Notes: generated by a model not told the origin, from the letters alone. A DNA stretch of 64,000 bases from Wenyingzhuangia sp. 2_MG-2023 (GCF_030548295.1 NZ_JAUOSB010000015.1:1-64000); one strand, 5' to 3'. Shown: positions 9,595 through 18,933, counted from the stretch's first letter. Numbers and translations are program-made.

Positions 9595-10725
9595 ATGAAC
9601 AAAAGAGATAGCACTTATACAGGATTTGTATTTAAAAAATACGAAACCCCAGAACTGAGTATTTTCGACAAGCTCTTAGATATTTTTAAAGAACTAATTA
9701 CACATACTTCTGGTGATGTTGATGAAGCTTTAAATTGGTTAGCGCAATTGGATAAAACTTACGAACTAACCACTCCAGAATATACTTTAGAAGATTTTAA
9801 ACATGATTTGTTTGACCGAGGGTTTATTCAAGAACGCGTACAGCCTGATGGGAATTCAGGTATGGGAATTACTGCCAAAACAGAACGTGCCATTCGTCAA
9901 CGTGCGCTGAATCAAATATTTGGTAAACTCAAAAAATCGGCATCAGGAAATCACAGCACTAAAAAAATGGGAGTTGGTGATGAATCCACGGGAGAAACCA
10001 GAGCTTATCAATTTGGTGATGGTTTGGACAATGTTTCTATGACCGAAAGCATCAAAAATGCACAAATAAACAACGGTATTTCTGATGGATTTCAATTGCA
10101 TGAAGAAGATTTGATTGTGAACGAAACCAGTCATAAATCTCAAATGAGTACGGTCTTGATGATTGACATTAGCCACAGTATGATTTTGTACGGAGAAGAC
10201 AGAATTACGCCAGCAAAAAAAGTAGCCATGGCTTTGGCAGAACTCATTACCACACGTTATCCAAAAGATACGTTGGATATTTTGGTGTTTGGAAACGATG
10301 CTTGGCGAATTTCAATTCAAGATTTGCCTTATTTAAATGTAGGGCCTTATCACACCAATACAGTAGCCGGATTGGAATTGGCAATGGATTTGTTACGACG
10401 TAAAAAAAACACCAACAAACAAATTTTTATGATAACCGATGGAAAACCAAGTTGTTTGCGTTTGCCAGACGGTCGTTATTACAAAAACAGCAACGGTTTG
10501 GACCAACACATTGTGAACAAGTGCTATGACAAAGCGAGTCAAGCACGTAAATTACACATTCCAATCACCACCTTTATGATTGCACAAGATCCTTATTTAA
10601 TGCAATTTGTAAAAGCGTTTACACAGGCCAACCAAGGAAAAGCTTTTTATACCGGATTGCAAAGACTCGGAGAAATGATTTTTGAAGATTACGAACAAAA
10701 CAGAAAAAAACGAATTAGAGGATAA
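9595..10725 (+). CDS. VWA (von Willebrand factor A) domain protein, MoxR partner
   Basis: This 376-residue cytoplasmic protein has no signal peptide or membrane segment. The C-terminal half is a VWA domain with a complete metal-ion-dependent adhesion site: DISHS at 191-195, a Thr in HTNTVAGLELA and the ITDGKPS segment. The N-terminal half (1-180) is helical, with a charged linker. It is followed 45 bases later by a MoxR-type AAA+ ATPase. MoxR-VWA pairs act as chaperone-like modules that mature or remodel metalloenzymes and complexes, comparable to magnesium chelatase D and I subunits. The client of this pair is not encoded nearby. Confidence 0.85.
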   Translation: MNKRDSTYTGFVFKKYETPELSIFDKLLDIFKELITHTSGDVDEALNWLAQLDKTYELTTPEYTLEDFKHDLFDRGFIQERVQPDGNSGMGITAKTERAIRQRALNQIFGKLKKSASGNHSTKKMGVGDESTGETRAYQFGDGLDNVSMTESIKNAQINNGISDGFQLHEEDLIVNETSHKSQMSTVLMIDISHSMILYGEDRITPAKKVAMALAELITTRYPKDTLDILVFGNDAWRISIQDLPYLNVGPYHTNTVAGLELAMDLLRRKKNTNKQIFMITDGKPSCLRLPDGRYYKNSNGLDQHIVNKCYDKASQARKLHIPITTFMIAQDPYLMQFVKAFTQANQGKAFYTGLQRLGEMIFEDYEQNRKKRIRG

Positions 10726-10770
10726 TCACCTTTAAATCTTCTCTACAAGAAGACAACTTAAATTGAAAAC

Positions 10771-12234
10771 ATGGACATACAAAATACCAACACTTTGGGA
10801 GCTTTAAAAGCTGCTGGATATACATACAAAGGAATCAAAGAAGAATTAAGAAGCAATTTGATTCAACTAAAAAAAGAGAATCAAGAAACCTTTACAGGAG
10901 TACACGGATACGAAAAAACGGTAATTCCTCAATTAGAACGTGCTATTTTATCCAAACACAACATCAATTTGTTAGGATTAAGAGGACAAGCAAAAACACG
11001 TTTGGCTCGTCAGATGATCAACTTACTGGACGAGTACATTCCTGTGGTAGCAGGTTCTGAAATTAACGACGATCCCTTAAAACCTATTTCTCGTTTTGCC
11101 AAAGAACTGATTGCTGAACAAGGAGACAAAACACCTATTACTTGGTTGCATCGTTCAGAACGTTTTGCCGAAAAACTGGCTACTCCAGATGTTACAGTTG
11201 CTGATATTATAGGTGACATTGATCCCATCAAAGCAGCCAATTTAAAATTGTCTTATGCAGATGATAGAGTGATTCATTACGGAATGATTCCACGTGCCAA
11301 CCGTTGTATATTTGTCATCAACGAATTGCCAGATTTACAAGCAAGAATTCAAGTTGCGTTGTTTAATATCCTACAAGAAGGAGACATTCAGATTCGTGGT
11401 TTTAAATTGCGTTTTGATTTGGACATGCAGTTTGTTTTTACTGCCAACCCTGAAGACTACACCAATAGAGGAAGTATTATTACTCCTTTAAAAGATAGAA
11501 TTGGTTCACAAATATTGACACATTATCCAGACAGTATTGAGATAGCCAAAACTATTACTCAACAAGAAGCTAAATTAGAAGCAGCACAGTCCGAAACTAT
11601 TTACGTGCCAGAATTGGCAAAAAACTTGTTAGAACAAATTGGTTTTGAAGCTCGTGAGAGTGAATATGTAGACGTAAAAAGTGGGGTTAGTGCTCGTTTG
11701 AGTATTTCTGCCTATGAAAATTTGATGAGTACTGCTGAATTAAGAATGTTGACCTCTGGAGAATCTTCTACTGCTATCCGTTTGAGCGATTTTATGGGAA
11801 TCATTCCTGCCATCAATGGAAAAATAGAATTGGTGTACGAAGGAGAACAAGAAGGAGCCGCAACGGTAGCAGAAATTTTGCTGAAAGATGCTGTAAAAAC
11901 TTTGTTTGATGACTATTTTCCTACCATAGAAAAATTGACTCGTAAAACAGACACCACTCCTTACGATGATATTGTCAAATGGTTTTTACAAGGAACAGAC
12001 TTTGAATTGGCAAATGATTTGACCAACAAAGAATACGAACAGCAACTGAATTATATAGAACCACTTGCTGCGTTATTGACAGAATACCAACCCGATTTGA
12101 ACCCGAAAGATGTACCGTTTTTTAAAGAATTTGTACTTTGGGCATTGGCCGAATACAAAAAACTGAGCAAAGTAGAATTGTCCGAAGGTTATGGTTTTAA
12201 AGACACGTTTGAAAGTTTTATTGATGGAATTTAA
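10771..12234 (+). CDS. MoxR/magnesium-chelatase-type AAA+ ATPase
   Basis: This 487-residue AAA+ ATPase has a Walker A of the MoxR form, GLRGQAKT (69-76). Walker B reads CIFVINELPD, with Asn184-Glu185 in place of Asp-Glu. Other features are a sensor-1 Asn in FTANPED (226), an arginine-rich second region (KDRIGS, 241-246) and a C-terminal helical domain typical of ChlI-like proteins. The NELPD form is, as far as I recall, shared by a chelatase-like clade and need not abolish ATP binding. It forms a pair with the upstream VWA gene and probably drives remodelling of a substrate presented by it. A hairpin terminator follows at 12370. Confidence 0.87.
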   Translation: MDIQNTNTLGALKAAGYTYKGIKEELRSNLIQLKKENQETFTGVHGYEKTVIPQLERAILSKHNINLLGLRGQAKTRLARQMINLLDEYIPVVAGSEINDDPLKPISRFAKELIAEQGDKTPITWLHRSERFAEKLATPDVTVADIIGDIDPIKAANLKLSYADDRVIHYGMIPRANRCIFVINELPDLQARIQVALFNILQEGDIQIRGFKLRFDLDMQFVFTANPEDYTNRGSIITPLKDRIGSQILTHYPDSIEIAKTITQQEAKLEAAQSETIYVPELAKNLLEQIGFEARESEYVDVKSGVSARLSISAYENLMSTAELRMLTSGESSTAIRLSDFMGIIPAINGKIELVYEGEQEGAATVAEILLKDAVKTLFDDYFPTIEKLTRKTDTTPYDDIVKWFLQGTDFELANDLTNKEYEQQLNYIEPLAALLTEYQPDLNPKDVPFFKEFVLWALAEYKKLSKVELSEGYGFKDTFESFIDGI

Positions 12235-12369
12235 ATTTGTAGCAGTCAATAAAACATCAATATAAAAGCAGGTATTTGCGCACCAATCAACACTAAAACC
12301 CAATTAGAAAAGACAAATAAAACAATCACAAAAACCATACTAACGGAAATTTGCAATAAATTTAACTCT

Positions 12370-12401
12370 GCGATATCTAACTTTCTAGATATCGCTTTTT
12401 T
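12370..12401 (+). terminator. Rho-independent terminator of the VWA-MoxR pair
   Basis: A GCGATATCTA / TAGATATCGC stem with a short loop is followed by seven T residues. It lies about 135 bases after the ATPase stop codon. Confidence 0.85.
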
Positions 12402-12481
12402 CATGTTTTCTCTTTTCACAAAACAATCTTATCTTAACTTTCTATTCATCTTTTTAAAAAATAAAACTGTTAATTTTATGT

Positions 12482-12631
12482 GTTCAAATTGACCATAAAA
12501 AATTGAGTTGGACAGAAGACAACGGTACTACATGGTCTACAACCAGAGCTAGAAACGATAACACTACTGCAAGTCTAAACTTTCTTTCGTTGGTGGAAGA
12601 CCTATCTATTTCGCTTTTGAAAAATCAGTAA
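12482..12631 (+). pseudogene. Decayed fragment with an Asp-box (sialidase/BNR-type repeat)
   Basis: There is no proper start codon, but this frame is open for about 49 codons and encodes SWTEDNGTTWS, which fits the Asp-box pattern (S/T-x-D-x-G-x-T-W) of sialidases and BNR-repeat proteins. Near 12580 a second frame continues with protein-like text (FVGGRPIYFAFEKS) up to about 12690, as expected for an old frameshift. The next gene begins immediately after. I read this as the remnant of a secreted beta-propeller protein; chance similarity is possible because the fragment is short. Confidence 0.4.
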
Positions 12632-12736
12632 AAAACAAAAACACAAAGCTTTATTATGGTCTGATTTTTGAACTTATTAGGCTTCAATAATTGCAAACAA
12701 AAAAAATGTAATTTGGTGAATCCTAAAAACAAAAAA

Positions 12737-13393
12737 ATGGACAAAAATCAACAATCTCTTAAATCTATTTTGAATGAAAAAAAAGAAGATTTCAATCAGA
12801 AAGCAGATGAAACTAGAAAGGAAATATACCAAGAAGGAATAAAAGCTGTTGAAAATAGCGGAATCTTAAGTAAGGCTAAAAATGTGGGAGATACTGCACC
12901 TAATTTCATATTAAACAATGCATTAGGAGAAGCTGTTGAATTGTACGACTTTTTAAAAAAAGGAAGCGTTATTTTAACTTGGTACAGAGGTGGTTGGTGT
13001 CCTTATTGCAATTTAACACTGCATCAAATGCAATTAGAATTGCCAAATTTTGAAGCTTACGGAGCTACTTTAATCGCATTGACTCCTGAATTGCCCGACA
13101 AATCATTGAGTACTATAGAAAAAAATGAATTGAAATTTGAAGTTCTGAGCGATCTTGGAAATGAAGTGGCAAAAGAGTACGGTACGGTATTCAAATTGAC
13201 CGATGACGTTGCAGAAATTTACAACAATGCTTTTGACATGAACGCTTACAATGGTGATGATTCTAACGAGCTTCCTTTGGCTGCAACTTATATCATAAAT
13301 CAAAAAGGAAGAATTGTTTATGCCTTTTTAGATACTGATTACAGAAACCGAGCAGAGCCTTCTGAAATCACAAAAAATCTAAAAAAATTGTAA
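12737..13393 (+). CDS. Peroxiredoxin-like (AhpC/TSA family) protein
   Basis: This 218-residue protein has a thioredoxin fold with WYRGGWCPYC at 82-91, giving C88 and C91 as a CPYC pair, the layout of the peroxiredoxin-like family rather than classic 2-Cys Prx (TxxC). A helical, charged extension of about 48 residues precedes the fold. I use the ATG at 12737. An in-frame TTG further upstream (12668) would add 23 residues of low-complexity sequence over the decayed fragment. It probably reduces peroxides in the cytoplasm. It lies 60 bases before the hydrolase-OsmC fusion gene, also a peroxide-defence type, so the two likely form an oxidative-stress unit. Confidence 0.85.
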   Translation: MDKNQQSLKSILNEKKEDFNQKADETRKEIYQEGIKAVENSGILSKAKNVGDTAPNFILNNALGEAVELYDFLKKGSVILTWYRGGWCPYCNLTLHQMQLELPNFEAYGATLIALTPELPDKSLSTIEKNELKFEVLSDLGNEVAKEYGTVFKLTDDVAEIYNNAFDMNAYNGDDSNELPLAATYIINQKGRIVYAFLDTDYRNRAEPSEITKNLKKL

Positions 13394-13453
13394 TCAGAAA
13401 GGTTCTTTGCAGACCAATACATTCAACATAAAAACTGAAATTAGAATTGACTT

Positions 13454-14665
13454 ATGAAAACTAAAAACATCTCTTTTAAAAATTCAAAAGGAATTCTTCT
13501 TTCAGCAAAACTTGAATTGCCCGCAGATCAACATCCTGATGCTTATGCAATTTTTGCTCATTGTTTTACCTGTAACAAAAATTTAACCGCAGTGAGAAAT
13601 ATTTCAAAAGCATTGACTCAAAATGGTTTTGGTGTTTTACTTTTTGATTTTACAGGATTGGGACAAAGTGAAGGAGATTTTTCTGAAACTAATTTTACTT
13701 CTAACATTCAAGACTTAGAAGATGTTTCTGAATACATGACCCAAGAACTACAAGCTCCTAAACTGATTGTTGGACATTCATTAGGTGGAGCTGCTGCAAT
13801 TTTTGCAGGTAAAAATATTTCTTCTATTCAAGCCATTGCCACTATTGGTGCTCCATCATCTCCTCAGCACATTCAACATCTTTTTAAAAATGATATTGAA
13901 AAAATTGAAGCAAACGGAAAAGCCATTGTAACTATTGGAGGAAGATCTTTTCCTATCTCTAAGCAACTCATCGATGATATTTCCAAAACCAACATGCATG
14001 AAGTTGTAAAAACACTAAGAAAACCGCTTCTACTATTGCACTCTCCACAAGATACTGTTGTTGGCATTCACAATGCTTCTGAAATTTATGCTCAAGCCAT
14101 GCATCCAAAGAGTTTTGTGTCCTTAGATGGTGCCGATCATTTGCTTTCTAACAAAGAAGATTCTTTGTATGCAGGTCAAATTATAGCTCACTGGGGTTCA
14201 AGATATATTGATAAATCTACAGAAAAAAAGCTCAAAACTTCCGAACAAGTAGTTGCTAGAATTGGAAATAATGGTTTTACAACGGACATTATTGCTGCTG
14301 GGCATTCCCTAACTGCTGATGAACCTGAAAATGTTGGTGGAAACAATTTTGGTCCTTCTCCTTATAATTTGTTACTCTCGTCTCTAGGGGCTTGTACTGC
14401 CATGACTTTGCGCATGTATGCCGATCGTAAACAATGGGATCTAGAAGAGGTTATTGTTCATCTTTCTCACAACAAAGATTATGCACAAGATTGCAAGGAA
14501 TGTGACCAGCCCAAATCAAAAATAGATCTTATTGAAAAAAGAATTGAATTGATTGGAAATTTAGATGAAACTCAGAAAAAGCGATTGTTAGAAATTGCAG
14601 ACAAATGTCCTGTACACAAAACACTTCATCAGCCAGTTTCTGTAACAACTACATTAATTTCCTAA
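13454..14665 (+). CDS. Alpha/beta hydrolase fused to OsmC-like domain
   Basis: This 403-residue bifunctional protein has an alpha/beta hydrolase at residues 1-250, with nucleophile S109 in GHSLGG, acid D200 in HSPQDTVVG and base H229. An OsmC/Ohr-like domain follows at about 265-403, with the two conserved cysteines at C314 (SSLGACTAM) and C385 (KCPVHK). OsmC proteins reduce organic hydroperoxides through this Cys pair. The fusion is a recognised bacterial architecture; the hydrolase substrate may be an ester or acyl peroxide, which is inference. A cytoplasmic location is likely as no signal peptide is seen. It is the second gene after the peroxiredoxin and is convergent with the NagZ fusion gene. 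Confidence 0.9.
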   Translation: MKTKNISFKNSKGILLSAKLELPADQHPDAYAIFAHCFTCNKNLTAVRNISKALTQNGFGVLLFDFTGLGQSEGDFSETNFTSNIQDLEDVSEYMTQELQAPKLIVGHSLGGAAAIFAGKNISSIQAIATIGAPSSPQHIQHLFKNDIEKIEANGKAIVTIGGRSFPISKQLIDDISKTNMHEVVKTLRKPLLLLHSPQDTVVGIHNASEIYAQAMHPKSFVSLDGADHLLSNKEDSLYAGQIIAHWGSRYIDKSTEKKLKTSEQVVARIGNNGFTTDIIAAGHSLTADEPENVGGNNFGPSPYNLLLSSLGACTAMTLRMYADRKQWDLEEVIVHLSHNKDYAQDCKECDQPKSKIDLIEKRIELIGNLDETQKKRLLEIADKCPVHKTLHQPVSVTTTLIS

Positions 14666-14711
14666 AAACGTATATAAACTTCTCAAAAGAAATTAAGTAA
14701 TCTACTCTCTT

Positions 14712-17651
14712 TCAATTCTTCAATGCATTTTGAATCATTTCTTGAATGTTGGTTCTAATATCGTTTCTACCCAATTCATTATTGGTCATTGTTGGATAAG
14801 TTCTGTTAGATAAAAACACGTAAATCAGTTCCGTTTCAGGATCTGCCCAGGTAAAAGTTCCTGTAAAACCACTGTGTCCAAAACTAGCTTCAGATGTACA
14901 ATTACAACTATTTGATATGTTTTTATCACCAGAAGGTTTGTCCAACACCAATGCCCTTCTATTGTCTCTGTTTCTAAAATACGATTTGTTAAACACTTCA
15001 AACGTATGAGACCTAAAGTATCTTTTCCCTCCATACAGACCTTTGTTCAAGTACAATTGCATCATTTTAGCAACATCATTTGCATTTCCAAACAAGCCCG
15101 CATTTCCACTCACACCACCCAACATAGCCGCAGCCATATCATGCACCGTTCCTTGTACTTTCTGAAAACGATAATAGTTGTCCAATTCTGAAGGCACAAT
15201 GCTGTCTTTTATAAATTTTCGCAAAGGGTTGTATGTTAATTTTGAAGCTCCTAAAGTGTTTGTAAACGTTTCATAGTACAAGGAATCCATTTGCTTTTTG
15301 TACTTATTTTCAAATATTTTTCTAGATAATATAAAGGTCAAATCAGAATATTTGTAATCTTGTTTCTCTCTTAAAGGAGTTGTTTTTATAACTTGAAAAA
15401 GACTATCAACATACTCGTTTTTCAGAAACAAACTATCCGCTACTTTTACGCTAAAATTTTTATTTTTTTGATTGGAGTACCATTTTTTTTCAGGTCGATG
15501 AGAAACACTGTCCAATGTTTTTAAATAAAAAGGAATCCATGCTTGCAAACCTGATTGATGTGTTAGCATGTCTATCATTAACAAATTCTCTATTGGAGAA
15601 TCTTTAAACTCAGGAATGAGCTCTCCCAAAGTACTATCCAATCGAATATCTCCTTTTTCAAAACCTTGTAAAAAAAGAGGCATTGCACCTAAAATCTTAG
15701 TCAAAGACGCCAAATCGTACATAGAATTTACGGTGACTTTCTGAACAGAATCATAGGTATAAAAACCAAATGCTTTTTCGTAAATCACTTTTCCTTTTCT
15801 AGCCACCAAAACCTGAAGTCCAGGTGTCATTTTTTTTTTTATAATGGAATACGCTACAGAGTCAATTTTAGATAATTTGTCAGCATCCATTCCTACTTCA
15901 TTAGGATGACCGTATTGCAAACGTTTTAACACTCCTGTTGGCACTCCGCTACCAACTTTGTAGGTATCTGAAACCGAAACGGGTAGTTTTCCCAAAAATG
16001 GAAGTGCTCCAAAAATTTGTTGAGCAGCTACGGATTGAAAAATTGCATTGTTTTGATAGGCCACTACCACATTAGAACTGTTCTTAAATCCATTCAACTT
16101 TAACAAAGCATATGGGCTTGCAAAAACAGTTAAAATCACTTTCTTTTTTGCCGAAATTTTCTGAATAAGTTGAATTTCACTAGAAGACAATTCATACGGT
16201 TTCCAAGGATGTTCATCCGATTTGTGAAAACCAATAACTATTGTGTTAAAATCTTTCAACTTGGCTTGGTAATTGGCAACAGTCAAATCTTTTACGGCAA
16301 TCACCTCTGTATATTTTTGAAGCGTAGTTACAAATGTGTTTGCTTGGCTATCTCCCAAACTAACCGAAGCAATTTTTAAGGTATCTAACCTTGTTAAGGG
16401 CAAAAAATCTTGTGTGTTTTTAACCAACGTGATTGCATTTTCAGCAACATTCTTAAACAACAAATCGTCTTTTTCTGTATGTATTCTTTGCTGAACCTTA
16501 TCCGATGATAATATTTTTAAGTGATTTAAACCCACCAAATATTTTGCTTGCAGTATCTTTTTAACAGAATTGTCCAATCTATCTTCTGTCAATTCTTTTT
16601 TCATAATTGCTTGTTTGATCATTGCCACTCCATTTGGTACATCTACAGGAATCAGCAACATGTCATTTCCAGCCTTAAAAGCCTCTAAAGAAACTCGATC
16701 TGCTTGTGCGTAATTGGCAACACCTTTCATGTTTAGAGCATCTGTAAAAACCAAACCACCAAAGCCTATTTTGTTTTTCAACAAATCTGTAACTACTTTT
16801 TTAGAAATAGAGGTTGGTTTTCCATTCTCTGTTTTTAATGATGGTACGTCTAAATGTGCCACCATCACACTAGCCAATTTAGAATTCACCAATTGCTGGT
16901 AAGGATACAATTCCAAACTATCCAATCGTTCCCAACTAAAATTGACAACAGGCAACGTTTTGTGAGAATCTGAAGCAGTATCTCCATGCCCTGGAAAATG
17001 TTTTGCATTTGCCAACACTCCCGCACTCTGCATTCCCTCTATAAAAGCTCTAGATTTTTGAGTAACATTGTGTTTGTCTTCACCAAAAGAACGATTTCCT
17101 ATAATAGGATTCTTAGGATTTGTATTGATATCTATCACAGGAGCAAAATTGATATGCACCCCAACTTGCTTGCAATGCTCCCCTATTTGTTGTCCTACTT
17201 TATAAATCAACGAATTGTCTTGAACAGCTCCTAAAGTCATGTTCCAAGGATATGCAAAAGAGGGTTTTATGCGCATGGAAAGCCCCCATTCACCATCAAA
17301 CCCAACAAGCAATGGAACTCTACTTTTAGATTGATATTGATTGTACAATTCAATCTGTTTTTCTGGAGTTCCTTGCATAAAAATCAATCCTCCAATATGA
17401 TGTTTTTCAATCAAATCGTTTATTTCTTGTTCGTGCTTTGCATCTTTGTTAGAATATGCTTGCACCATAAACAATTGACCAATTTTCTCATCCAAAGTCA
17501 TGGATTTCAGAACACTGTCTACCCATATTTCTTGTACAAATTGATCTTTAGAAATCAATGGATTGTTTACAGAGAACAACTGTTGAGCAAAAGAATTTAT
17601 CGATAAAAAAAAGCAAAAAAACACAGCCGTAGCATACCTCATCATAAGCAC
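14712..17651 (-). CDS. GH3 (NagZ-like) beta-N-acetylglucosaminidase fused to class C beta-lactamase-like serine hydrolase
   Basis: This exported protein of 979 residues has a signal peptide at about 1-23 (ends SFAQQ; a second Met lies at residue 3). The GH3 N-terminal domain (about 45-375) has the NagZ His-Asp loop KHFPGHGDT...DSH (217-230) and candidate nucleophile D304 in FTDALNM. A GH3 C-terminal-like region spans about 400-570. A serine hydrolase domain (about 585-979) has SLTK at 649-652, a YSD segment in place of YxN, and HSGFTG near the end in place of KTG. NagZ removes GlcNAc from muropeptides; the partner domain resembles penicillin-binding esterases and amidases. Such fusions are known in Bacteroidota. 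It is the last gene of a three-gene minus-strand unit, 18 bases behind its neighbour. Confidence 0.88.
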   Translation of the reverse strand: MLMMRYATAVFFCFFLSINSFAQQLFSVNNPLISKDQFVQEIWVDSVLKSMTLDEKIGQLFMVQAYSNKDAKHEQEINDLIEKHHIGGLIFMQGTPEKQIELYNQYQSKSRVPLLVGFDGEWGLSMRIKPSFAYPWNMTLGAVQDNSLIYKVGQQIGEHCKQVGVHINFAPVIDINTNPKNPIIGNRSFGEDKHNVTQKSRAFIEGMQSAGVLANAKHFPGHGDTASDSHKTLPVVNFSWERLDSLELYPYQQLVNSKLASVMVAHLDVPSLKTENGKPTSISKKVVTDLLKNKIGFGGLVFTDALNMKGVANYAQADRVSLEAFKAGNDMLLIPVDVPNGVAMIKQAIMKKELTEDRLDNSVKKILQAKYLVGLNHLKILSSDKVQQRIHTEKDDLLFKNVAENAITLVKNTQDFLPLTRLDTLKIASVSLGDSQANTFVTTLQKYTEVIAVKDLTVANYQAKLKDFNTIVIGFHKSDEHPWKPYELSSSEIQLIQKISAKKKVILTVFASPYALLKLNGFKNSSNVVVAYQNNAIFQSVAAQQIFGALPFLGKLPVSVSDTYKVGSGVPTGVLKRLQYGHPNEVGMDADKLSKIDSVAYSIIKKKMTPGLQVLVARKGKVIYEKAFGFYTYDSVQKVTVNSMYDLASLTKILGAMPLFLQGFEKGDIRLDSTLGELIPEFKDSPIENLLMIDMLTHQSGLQAWIPFYLKTLDSVSHRPEKKWYSNQKNKNFSVKVADSLFLKNEYVDSLFQVIKTTPLREKQDYKYSDLTFILSRKIFENKYKKQMDSLYYETFTNTLGASKLTYNPLRKFIKDSIVPSELDNYYRFQKVQGTVHDMAAAMLGGVSGNAGLFGNANDVAKMMQLYLNKGLYGGKRYFRSHTFEVFNKSYFRNRDNRRALVLDKPSGDKNISNSCNCTSEASFGHSGFTGTFTWADPETELIYVFLSNRTYPTMTNNELGRNDIRTNIQEMIQNALKN

Positions 17652-17669
17652 TTCACTAAAAAGATTAGA

Positions 17670-18155
17670 CTAATTAAAAAAACGAGCGTGCCAGCTGTAC
17701 TTTGCCGGAACTTCCCAATTTTTAGCAACACCTTCTTTGGTATCAATCATATTATTGAACACCGTTGTGTCCTCTGTTACTTCTTTGTTTTTTACCAAAT
17801 CCATAAATTCAGACATCGTAACTACGTTCAACCCTTGCTCTTTTTTATAACCTACTGCCAATTTATTCAGCATGTCTATTTTAAATTGATCTTGAATCAA
17901 TTGCACCAATTTGACCGAAGCATCTATAGAACAACCTGAAACTTCAACAAAATTCTGATCTACAGCAATGATTAAGAATTGATCGTATTTTATCTCAAAA
18001 CTTCCTCTTACATTTTCTCCATGTCTTGTCCATTTTTCTACAAAGTCTGTTGTCATGGTTACAATTTGCTCTTGCTCTGCTTCTGTTAATTTTCTATTGG
18101 ACTGATAGATCCAAACTCTTGAATCATCGGGTAAAGTGGTATAAGGTACGTACAT
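17670..18155 (-). CDS. Conserved Bacteroidota protein often labelled ABC transporter ATPase
   Basis: This 161-residue soluble protein has the conserved start YVPYTTLPDDSRVWIYQS and a central EVSGCSID segment. Homologues in Bacteroidota are frequently named ABC transporter ATPase, but I see no Walker A, Walker B or signature motif and the length is far too short, so that name is not supported. It sits one base after the exonuclease gene and 18 bases before the NagZ fusion, so it is probably co-transcribed with both. The function is unknown. Confidence 0.8.
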   Translation of the reverse strand: MYVPYTTLPDDSRVWIYQSNRKLTEAEQEQIVTMTTDFVEKWTRHGENVRGSFEIKYDQFLIIAVDQNFVEVSGCSIDASVKLVQLIQDQFKIDMLNKLAVGYKKEQGLNVVTMSEFMDLVKNKEVTEDTTVFNNMIDTKEGVAKNWEVPAKYSWHARFFN

Positions 18156-18156
18156 G

Positions 18157-18933
18157 TTATTTCAATTTTGTGCTTAAACTTTTCAATCGAATGCTGGTCA
18201 ATACTTTTTTGGTGTACAATGGAAAATCTGCATTGATGATCCAATTGTAATATCCAGGATTTTCTGCTAACACAGCTAAAACGGTTCTATTTTTGTATTT
18301 TCCAAAAGTAAAGATTTCTTCATCTTTGTCGTTAAATTGGATAAACCCTGCAAAATCTGCTCTTTTCTGATGTGATGAATACTCACTTAATGCCGCAACA
18401 TCTGTTCCAATATCTTCATACTTCTCTAACTGAGCCAATAAAATTTCATAAGTTGCATTGGTATCTGCTTCTGCAGAGTGTGCTCCTTCTAAATCTTTTC
18501 CACAATAAAATTTATATCCTGCACTTAAAGTTCGTTGTTCTTTCTTGTGAAAAATAGTTTGAACATCTACAAATTTTATGTTTGTCAAATCAAAATCTAC
18601 TTCAGCTCTTAGCATTTCTTCTGCTAACAATGGAATGTCAAAACGATTGGAATTGAAACCTGCCAAATCACATCCTTTGATCAGTTGATAAACATCGTTA
18701 GACAATTTTTTAAACGTAGGTTCATCTTTTACTTTATCATCTGTAATTCCATGAATATCAGAAGATTCTTTAGGAATTTTCATTTCTGGATTTACCAACC
18801 ATGTTTTGCTCTCTTTGTTTCCGTTTGGAAATACTTTTAAAATAGAAATTTCTACAATTCTGTCTTTTGCTATATTGATACCTGTCGTTTCTAAATCAAA
18901 GAAAGCCATTGGTCTTGTTAATTCTAACTTCAT
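18157..18933 (-). CDS. DnaQ/RNase T-like 3'-5' exonuclease (Pol III epsilon-type)
   Basis: This 258-residue DEDDh exonuclease has Exo I FDLETTG (Asp and Glu metal ligands near residue 18), Exo II around GFNSNRFDIPLL and Exo III HSAEADTNAT with the catalytic His and Asp. A C-terminal extension (about 175-258) contains FGKYKNRTVLAVL and a WII segment, as in DUF3820-like tails that follow some DnaQ-type proteins. It probably proofreads or trims DNA or RNA ends in the cytoplasm. It is the first gene of a three-gene minus-strand unit. Confidence 0.88.
   Translation of the reverse strand: MKLELTRPMAFFDLETTGINIAKDRIVEISILKVFPNGNKESKTWLVNPEMKIPKESSDIHGITDDKVKDEPTFKKLSNDVYQLIKGCDLAGFNSNRFDIPLLAEEMLRAEVDFDLTNIKFVDVQTIFHKKEQRTLSAGYKFYCGKDLEGAHSAEADTNATYEILLAQLEKYEDIGTDVAALSEYSSHQKRADFAGFIQFNDKDEEIFTFGKYKNRTVLAVLAENPGYYNWIINADFPLYTKKVLTSIRLKSLSTKLK

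Noticed and set aside
12668-12736. Upstream TTG start for the peroxiredoxin
   Set aside because: The extra 23 residues are Asn/Lys low complexity over a decayed region; the ATG at 12737 gives a normal protein.
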